Positions 58,893 to 64,000 of a DNA stretch of 64,000 bases are shown here, in pieces. The notes under the pieces were generated by a model. That model was not told the origin of the DNA. It saw only the letters and a program-made list of their open reading frames with translations, and did not search any database. Source of the DNA: JALYOC01 sp036675345 (GTDB taxonomy: Bacteria; Myxococcota; Myxococcia; Myxococcales; Myxococcaceae); contig JAKFFE010000036.1 of NCBI GenBank assembly GCA_036675345.1, positions 81,863-145,862 on the forward strand. Reading direction: 5' to 3'. Position numbers and translations under genes: made by a program. Within the stretch, counting starts at the first letter, position 1. The number at the start of each line of letters is the position of its first letter.

Positions 58893-60905
58893 ATGAGCGC
58901 TGGCTGTCCGGAGGATGAGCTGCTGGCGGGGTTCGTGGACCGCACCCTGTCCGTCGCCGAGCAGGAACAGGTCGAGCGGCACATCGACGGCTGTGCCTCC
59001 TGCCGGGGACTGGTGGCGGAGCTGATGCGCGCCGACCACTCGGAGGGCGCGGAGGAGAGCGACGCCGGACTGCTGGACACCCTGGCCTCTCCCTTCCAGA
59101 CCGGGACCCTGCTGCTGGCGCAGGGCGAGAAGGTCGGACGGTTCATCGTGCTGGATCGGCTGGGCGTGGGCGGGATGGGGGTGGTGTACGCGGCGCATGA
59201 TCCTCAGCTGGATCGGAAGGTGGCGCTGAAGCTGCTGCGCGCGGACGTGGCCCAGGGCGCTCCGGGAGACGAGGCCCGTCAGCGGTTGCTGCGGGAGGCC
59301 AAGGCGATGGCCCGGCTGGATCACCCAAACGTGATCGGAGTCCACGACACCGGCACCTTCGGGGATGAGATCTTCGTGGCGGTGGAGTTCGTGGACGGGG
59401 TGACCCTGCGCGGGTGGCGGGAGCAGAAGCCGCGCTCCTGGAGGGAGGTGCTGGCCACCTACCTGCAGGCGGGACGGGGGCTGGCCGCCGCGCATGCCGC
59501 CGGGCTGGTCCACCGGGACTTCAAGCCGGAGAACGCGCTGATCGGCAAGGACGGCCGGGTCCGGGTGACCGACTTCGGGCTGGTCCGCGCCGCCGGGAAT
59601 CTGTGGCCGTCGCTCACTCCCGCCCCGGTGCCGGTGGGCGCCAACCTCCCGCTGGAGGCGGCGCTGACCCGCGCCAACGCCATCCTCGGGACTCCCGCGT
59701 ACATGGCCCCCGAACAGCTGGAGGGGAAGGGCGCCGACGAGCGCAGCGACCAGTTCAGCTTCAGTGTCTCGCTGTTCGAGGCGCTGTACGGCACCCGCCC
59801 CTATCCGGGGAAGACCCTGGAGGAGGTCCGGCGCCAGGTGAAGAGGGGCAAGCCGGCGTTCCCGGTCACCTCCAAGGTGCCGTTCCGGGTCCGGCGGGTG
59901 CTGGCCAAGGGACTCTCGCCCTCTCCGTTTGATCGCCACAGTTCGATGGAGACGATGCTCACCGAGCTGCACCGCGCACGGGTGTTCGTGGCCCGAAGAT
60001 CGATCGCCCTGGCGTTGACCGGCGGGTTGGCGGTGGTCGCAGCCGGGGTGGCAGTGTGGCCGCGCGGCGCCGGGCCATGTTCGGGATCGGAGCAGAAGCT
60101 GGCCGGGGTCTGGGACTCCGCCACCCAGGGAAGGGTCCGTGCCGCGGTGCTGGGAGCCGGCCACCCGGAGGCGGTCTGGCAGGGGCTGGAATCCCAGCTG
60201 GGAGAGTGGAGCCGGAACTTCGTGCAAGCCCACCGCGAGGCCTGTGAGGCGACCCGGCTGCGAGGCGAGCAGAGCGACGCGATGCTGGATGCGCGGATGT
60301 TCTGTCTGGAGGGAAGGCTGAAGGAGGGCCGCGCGCTGGTGGAGGTGCTGGCCGGCGGGAAGGAGCTGCCGACCGAGGTGGGGCAGGAGCTGAGTCCGCT
60401 GGCTGCCTGTTCGGATCTGGAGGCGCTGAGGCTGGGACTGGCGCCGCCTGCCGACGTCCGGGTCCGCGCGAGGGTGGATGAACTGCAGGAGCGGCTGGCG
60501 GAGGTGAAGGCCCAGCGGGCGGCCGGAGCTTGGGTGCGCGCGAGGGAGCTGGCGGCTCGCCTGGACCAGCGTTCAGCGGAGGTGGACTATCCGCCGTTGC
60601 GCGCGGAGATCCTGTTCCAGCGAGGGGTGCTGGAGTCGCTGGGCGGCGATGAGGCGCTGGCGGAGCGACTGCTGGAGGAGGCGATGCTCTCCGCGGAGTC
60701 CGCCCGCGACGATGCGCTGGTGGCCAACGCGGCGCTGAGCCTGATCCAGCTGGTGGGGGTGCGGCAGGGCCGCCTCCCGGAGGCGATGCGGCTGGCCCGC
60801 CGGGTGGAGGGCAAGGTCAACCGGCTGGGAGGAGATCGCGAACTGCGAGCGCGGCTGGAGAGGGTGCTGGGGGAACTGGCCCCTTCCCAGGCGACGGCCA
60901 AGTAG
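58893..60905 (+). CDS. Ser/Thr kinase fused to a zinc anti-sigma (ZAS-like) domain
   Basis: 670 residues from ATG 58893, adjacent to the TAG of the sigma gene. Residues 1-60: CPEDELLAGFVDRTLS...QVERHIDGCASC, with H-x3-C-x2-C, as in ZAS anti-sigma domains. Kinase at about 85-370: GVGGMGVVY, VALKLL, HRDFKPEN, DFGLVRA (Val in place of the usual Ala) and TPAYMAPEQ. One membrane helix (IALALTGGLAVVAAGVAVW) and a C-terminal helical TPR-like part follow. It closely resembles the kinase at 19.2 kb, so the two are probably paralogues. The fusion suggests direct control of the sigma factor by the kinase. Confidence 0.92.
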   Translation: MSAGCPEDELLAGFVDRTLSVAEQEQVERHIDGCASCRGLVAELMRADHSEGAEESDAGLLDTLASPFQTGTLLLAQGEKVGRFIVLDRLGVGGMGVVYAAHDPQLDRKVALKLLRADVAQGAPGDEARQRLLREAKAMARLDHPNVIGVHDTGTFGDEIFVAVEFVDGVTLRGWREQKPRSWREVLATYLQAGRGLAAAHAAGLVHRDFKPENALIGKDGRVRVTDFGLVRAAGNLWPSLTPAPVPVGANLPLEAALTRANAILGTPAYMAPEQLEGKGADERSDQFSFSVSLFEALYGTRPYPGKTLEEVRRQVKRGKPAFPVTSKVPFRVRRVLAKGLSPSPFDRHSSMETMLTELHRARVFVARRSIALALTGGLAVVAAGVAVWPRGAGPCSGSEQKLAGVWDSATQGRVRAAVLGAGHPEAVWQGLESQLGEWSRNFVQAHREACEATRLRGEQSDAMLDARMFCLEGRLKEGRALVEVLAGGKELPTEVGQELSPLAACSDLEALRLGLAPPADVRVRARVDELQERLAEVKAQRAAGAWVRARELAARLDQRSAEVDYPPLRAEILFQRGVLESLGGDEALAERLLEEAMLSAESARDDALVANAALSLIQLVGVRQGRLPEAMRLARRVEGKVNRLGGDRELRARLERVLGELAPSQATAK

Positions 60906-60951
60906 GGGCTGATTGCCATCGCATGCGAATTTCGGGGCACGGCCGAGACGG

Positions 60952-61160
60952 TGCGGTCGGTGCCGAGCGGGGCTGCGGCTTGAGGGGGCGGGCGGTGCCG
61001 AGGCGGGGCTGCGGCTTGAGGGGGTGGGCGGTGCCGAGGCGGGGCTGCGGCTTGAGGGTGCGGGCGGTGCCGAGGCGGGGCTGCGGCTTGAGGGGGCGGG
61101 CGGTGCCGAGCGGGGCTGCGGCTTGAGGGGGCGGGCGGTGCCGAGCGGGCTGCGGCATGA
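60952..61160. repeat. 35-36-bp tandem repeat array, about six copies
   Basis: Units beginning GCGGTGCCGAGGCGGGG, with the internal TGCGGCTTGAGGG, repeat about six times with a few single-base differences. No gene spans it. Together with the IS21 fragment and palindrome it fills the 760-base gap after the kinase gene. The tail of the array abuts the TG of the IS21-type end at 61164. Confidence 0.88.
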
Positions 61161-61163
61161 GCG

Positions 61164-61412
61164 TGTAGGGCGACAGTAAAACTGACCCCCTCGCGCCACT
61201 AGAACTGACCCCCTCTCTGAGCCTCCCAATGGAGGCTGATCATGAGAGGCGAAGGCGAAGTTGTGGCACCCCCATCCGTAGGAGGGGTGCCGATGGTGGA
61301 GCAGGAGCTCGTCCGGCAGATCCGGACGCTCGCGGAAGCCGGCTGGTGTGCGAAGCGGATAGGCGGGGATACGGCTCGCGGGCGGTGGGGGCCGCGTCCG
61401 GCCAGCCAGCTC
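61164..61412 (+). mobile_element. Left end of an IS21-type element with istA remnant
   Basis: The region starts TGTAGGGCGACAG, then has two direct copies of AACTGACCCCCTC (about 61179-61191 and 61203-61215), typical of the multiple terminal repeats of IS21-type elements. An open frame from ATG 61293 (GGAGGGG upstream) encodes VEQELVRQIRTLAEAGWCAKRIG, the start of an IstA transposase helix-turn-helix, before the frame is lost after about 30 codons. The rest of istA and istB are absent. The palindromic element at 61413 abuts the break. Confidence 0.6.
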
Positions 61413-61504
61413 CAACACAACGGAGTGACCCACAGGTCACTGCGCTGCGAATTCCGCTTTGGTTTCTCGCAACGGAGTGACCGCACGGGCACTGCGTTGT
61501 GTTG
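61413..61504. repeat. Dispersed palindromic element, copy 2
   Basis: Arms at 61413-61450 and 61467-61504 start and end CAACACAACG / CGTTGTGTTG and are near-perfect inverses (38 bases each, a few mismatches) around a 16-base loop. They match copy 1 at 35111-35202. The following 61505-61665 segment shows nothing I recognise. Confidence 0.85.
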
Positions 61505-61665
61505 AGCGCTCTGAACCCGGGCACAGGGGAGTCAGGGAGGCCAGCACCGGGCTCCGGACCCGAGGCCGCGCTCGCCCATCACGACGAGAGGCGGCGCGAC
61601 CACACGGCCGTCCTGATCTCCAGCACCACGTGCGGGAGTTACACGACGGGCAGGCCAGAGGTCCT

Positions 61666-62163
61666 CTAGCGGGCGCGCGTCACAGACCGCTTGGGGGTCT
61701 TGGCCTTGGCCTTGGGCTTGACGATCTTCTTCACCGCCTTGGCCTTCGGCTTGGCCGCGGACTGGAGCTTCTTCGCGGCCGCCTTGACCGCCTTGACCGC
61801 CGGGCGGGACTTCTTCTCGTAGTGGGGTTGGAAGAGCTCCACTTCGACGTTCCCCGGCATCACGAAGTGGATGACCAGGCCGTATCCACGGTCGGCGATC
61901 CCATCCTTGAACACCACCCCGTTGGACTTCAGTTCCGCCACCGTCTTGCGGAGGTCGTCGCAGTAGAACGACACGTTGTGCGTTCCGGAGGTGGGGCTGC
62001 CCGGGAAGTCGGTGGGGTGGACCCCGACGTCTCCTTCACCGAGGTCGAAGATCAACCAGCCGCCGCCCACGTCGGTGAACGGGATCTTCAGCTTGGTCTG
62101 CAGGAACTCACGAAGCGCTGCCGCCTCGTTGGAATAGAACATCGCATGAACGCCCTTGATCAT
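61666..62163 (-). CDS. VOC/glyoxalase-fold protein with a Lys-rich histone-like tail
   Basis: 165 residues from ATG 62163. The VOC fold is seen in VHAMFYSNEAAALREFLQT, WLIFDLGEGDVGVHP, GTHNVSFYCDDLRKTVAELKSNG and HFVMPGNVEVELFQPHY, with metal-ligand-type His and Glu positions retained in part. Residues 125-165 are nearly all Lys, Ala, Pro and Val (KPKAKAVKKIVKPKAKAKTPK), like histone H1 tails. The combination is unusual: an enzyme- or ligand-binding fold with a DNA- or polyanion-binding tail. Function unknown. Confidence 0.8.
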   Translation of the reverse strand: MIKGVHAMFYSNEAAALREFLQTKLKIPFTDVGGGWLIFDLGEGDVGVHPTDFPGSPTSGTHNVSFYCDDLRKTVAELKSNGVVFKDGIADRGYGLVIHFVMPGNVEVELFQPHYEKKSRPAVKAVKAAAKKLQSAAKPKAKAVKKIVKPKAKAKTPKRSVTRAR

Positions 62164-62301
62164 TCGCCCCTCGGTACGAGTGTGGTGGAGGGCGCGGGTG
62201 TATCTCGGTCGGCGATGGCGCGGAAGGAAGCCCCACCCTGGACGCGGGAAATCTCCTGGCCTCTGCACTCTTCCAGCCCCCGGGAGGCTGGCGAACATCC
62301 G

Positions 62302-62419
62302 CCCCTTCTTATTCTGCGACCAGTCCGGAGTTGTCGGTGCCCTCGGTGCAAGCGCCTGGATGGACAGTGGATTGTTCGACGCCACCGACAACCCGCGAGT
62401 TGTCGCAGAATAGGAGGGG
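62302..62419. repeat. Large palindromic element of a second family
   Basis: Arms of about 38 bases: 62302-62339 (CCCCTTCTTATTCTGCGAC ... GTTGTCGGTG) and 62383-62419 (CACCGACAAC ... GTCGCAGAATAGGAGGGG) are inverse with a few mismatches and a one-base gap. The loop is about 43 bases. The ends TATTCTGCGAC could be terminal repeats of a non-autonomous element. It lies between the VOC gene start and the lipoprotein gene; only one copy is in the window. Confidence 0.75.
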
Positions 62420-62458
62420 CCGCCCGGTGCTCCCGCCAGGCGAGGGGAGCGCCAACCG

Positions 62459-62797
62459 GTGAAGCATTGGATGTTGGGTTCGCTGGTCTTCGCGCTGGTA
62501 GGCAGTGCCTGCCAATCTCGACCGGAGATTGTCACGCAGGAATGTCCCCAGAGCGCCGTGGAGCGGGTGGTTCAGGAGATCGCGAAGCGGTTTCCACCCG
62601 AGCAGATCTCCGGAGACAGCTGCATCCGAGAGGATGTCGGGTACCACTTCGATTGCACTCGAGAGTCGAGATCGGAGGTGATGGTGACGGCCTTCCAGAC
62701 CTCCGCGTGCCGGCTCGACAGCGGGCTCGCGTTCGACACCACCCGCTTCACCCTCGATGCCCAGGGGCGCGTGGTCAGCACTGAGACCTTTCCCTGA
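62459..62797 (+). CDS. Small predicted lipoprotein
   Basis: 112 residues from GTG 62459, with a signal and lipobox GSAC (about Cys18). The mature part has four further cysteines (ECPQS, SCIRE, FDCTRE, SACRL), possibly disulphide-bonded, and no recognised domain. It falls between a palindromic element and the IS30 region, with no operon partner. GC bias is lower than in the core genes. Function unknown. Confidence 0.65.
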   Translation: MKHWMLGSLVFALVGSACQSRPEIVTQECPQSAVERVVQEIAKRFPPEQISGDSCIREDVGYHFDCTRESRSEVMVTAFQTSACRLDSGLAFDTTRFTLDAQGRVVSTETFP

Positions 62798-62879
62798 AGT
62801 TCGGCTTCCGAACACGACCTTGGAGTCCGGCCGAACCAGGCGCCGCCGAGGGCCGGCTCCCTCTCGGCATCCGACCCGC

Positions 62880-62927
62880 ACACAACGGAGTGCCCCACAG
62901 GTCACTGCGCTGCGAAATCCGCTTTGG
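62880..62927. repeat. Half copy (left arm) of the dispersed palindrome, copy 3
   Basis: ACACAACGGAGTGCCCCACA and the following bases through TGCGA match the left arms of copies 1 and 2, and AATCCGCTTTGG matches the loop of copy 2. The right arm is missing: after 62927 the sequence becomes that of the IS30 region. The break falls in the loop, at the palindrome centre. Confidence 0.8.
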
Positions 62928-62974
62928 CGGGCTCAAGCGGTCATTGCTTCGACGGCTCCTGACCTGGAGCTGAG

Positions 62975-64000
62975 GTGGAGAAGCGAAGGTGGCGGATAAT
63001 TGATGAAGAGCTGAAGGAGGACGTCTGCCTCCTGGTCCTTGCCGGTGTGCCCGCACGACTCGTGGGTGAAGCTCTTGGTGCGTCGGTATCGACCGTCCTG
63101 CGCACGGTGAGGAAGCGGTTCCGGGACCGTCCCCGGTTTTCAAGGGTGTCGACCAGGGATCTCGCTGACATTCGTCGGCGTGTTGCCCAGGGAGAGACTG
63201 TTAAGGCCCTGGCCGCGGAGTACGACATCCACCGCACCCTCTTGTCGCGCCGACTCGGTAGCGTTTGGAAGATGCGCAGGGCAGACGAAGGCGTACAGCG
63301 GTCGGAGTTGAGGCTTTCTCTCCGCGAGAGGGAGGAGATCTCTCGAGGCGTGGAAGCCGGGCTTTCAGCGAGCGCTATTGCGCGCTCGCTGAACCGCGCA
63401 GCCTCGACAGTGACGCGGGAGCTCAAACGTTGTGGAGGGCGGCGCGCGTACCGGGCCTGGCGTGGGGAGGTCCGGTTCGTCCAGAAGGCACGCAGGCCAA
63501 AGAGCGCCAAGCTCGCGTCCAACGACGCATTGCGTGCGAAGGTCGAAGAAGGCCTCGCAAACTTCTGGTCGCCCGAGCAGATCTCCAGACGCTTACGCCT
63601 CGAGTTCGAAGGGGAGCCGTTGATGCACGTCTCTCACGAGACCATCTATCAATCGCTCTACGTCCAAGGGCGCGGAGCCCTTCGCGCAGAGCTGAAGCGG
63701 CATCTCCGATGGAAGCGGATGCAACGAAAGACGCGAGCCGCCTCGCGGGAGGATAGGCGCGGACAGATCCCCGACATGGTCATGATCAGTGCCCGTCCCC
63801 CTGAAGTGGAGGCCCGGGCAGTCGTAGGAGACTGGGAGGGAGACCTCATCATCGGCCGCGGAGGAAAGTCGGCGATCGCCACCTTGGTTGAGCGGAAGAG
63901 TCGCTTCGTAATGCTCGCGGCACTACCGAACGGTCGCTCCGCTGCCGAGGTGCGGGACGCGCTGGCGCAGCTCGTGAAGCGCCTTCCGGCGGAACTCCGA
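62975..64000 (+). mobile_element. IS30-family transposase, cut by the window edge
   Basis: 342 codons from GTG 62975 (GGAG at 62965-62968) run open to base 64000, without a stop. The N-terminal part is helix-turn-helix rich (LSASAIARSLNRAASTVTRELKR matches the IS30 HTH), followed by WSPEQISRRLR and VSHETIYQSLY, and the DDE core with GDWEGDLIIGRG (first Asp) and RFVMLAALPNGR. This is an intact-looking IS30 transposase; the rest and the right end lie beyond the window. Its left flank lies in the loop of palindrome copy 3. An N-terminal extension of about 110 residues with its own HTH is longer than in IS30. Confidence 0.88.

Noticed and set aside
61505..61665. Possible remainder of istA after palindrome copy 2
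   Set aside because: None of the three frames gives a recognisable IstA segment.

Overview
The window is very GC-rich with dense gene packing, many 4-base start/stop overlaps (ATGA, GTGA, TTGA, CTGA), three large Ser/Thr kinases, two chemosensory clusters with a hybrid CheA and a CheC, an MglA-type GTPase, a PocR-type histidine kinase, PilZ and zinc-ribbon/TPR proteins, and numerous small lipoproteins. This combination points to a myxobacterium (Myxococcota). That is an inference from gene content and composition; there is no rRNA or other marker to fix the genus. No tRNA, rRNA or CRISPR array was seen.

Layout. 1-5.5 kb: a partial secreted protein, a GDPD lipoprotein, a second lipoprotein, hrcA, a GNAT enzyme and a 5'-truncated Ig-like (Big_2)/DNRLRE surface protein. 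5.6-19.1 kb (minus strand): an FMN reductase, then a long array read leftward as cheW, cheR, a periplasmic substrate-binding protein, MCP, cheW, cheA-REC, cheB-REC, TonB-dependent receptor and APC permease. The Che part resembles the Wsp/alternative-cellular-function layout. 19.2-29.8 kb: a TPR Ser/Thr kinase with a zinc anti-sigma-like N-terminus, a predicted papain-fold (C39-like) protein, a YegS-type lipid kinase, a site-2 protease, a zinc-ribbon membrane protein, a DinG-type helicase and a GNAT enzyme with a clear intrinsic terminator. 30-34.9 kb: an operon of MglA-like GTPase, PocR histidine kinase and thiL (apparent CTG start), then an MCP and a DUF962 protein.

35-37 kb is accessory: tandem repeats, a dispersed palindromic element and an AbiEi-like gene with an in-frame amber codon, then a nuclease lipoprotein. 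37.1-43.7 kb holds a second chemosensory set (cheW, cheY / cheA, cheC) split by an opposite-strand four-gene operon: a protein with four near-identical 21-residue repeats, a HEAGH metallopeptidase-like protein, a 79-residue protein and a predicted amidoligase. I regard that operon as the best candidate for an undescribed system, possibly isopeptide modification of a repeat peptide. 43.7-50.5 kb: larB-larC, a Lys-rich protein, grpE-dnaK, a PilZ protein and a receiver. 50.6-61 kb: rnk, a stand-alone NhaR-type HTH, and two sigma-factor/Ser-Thr kinase pairs on either side of a zinc-ribbon/repeat/TPR gene.

61-64 kb is a mobile-element zone: a tandem repeat array, the left end of an IS21-type element, a second palindrome copy, a VOC protein with a histone-H1-like tail, another large palindrome, a lipoprotein, and an IS30 transposase running off the edge. 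The IS30 element appears to sit in the loop of a third palindrome copy.
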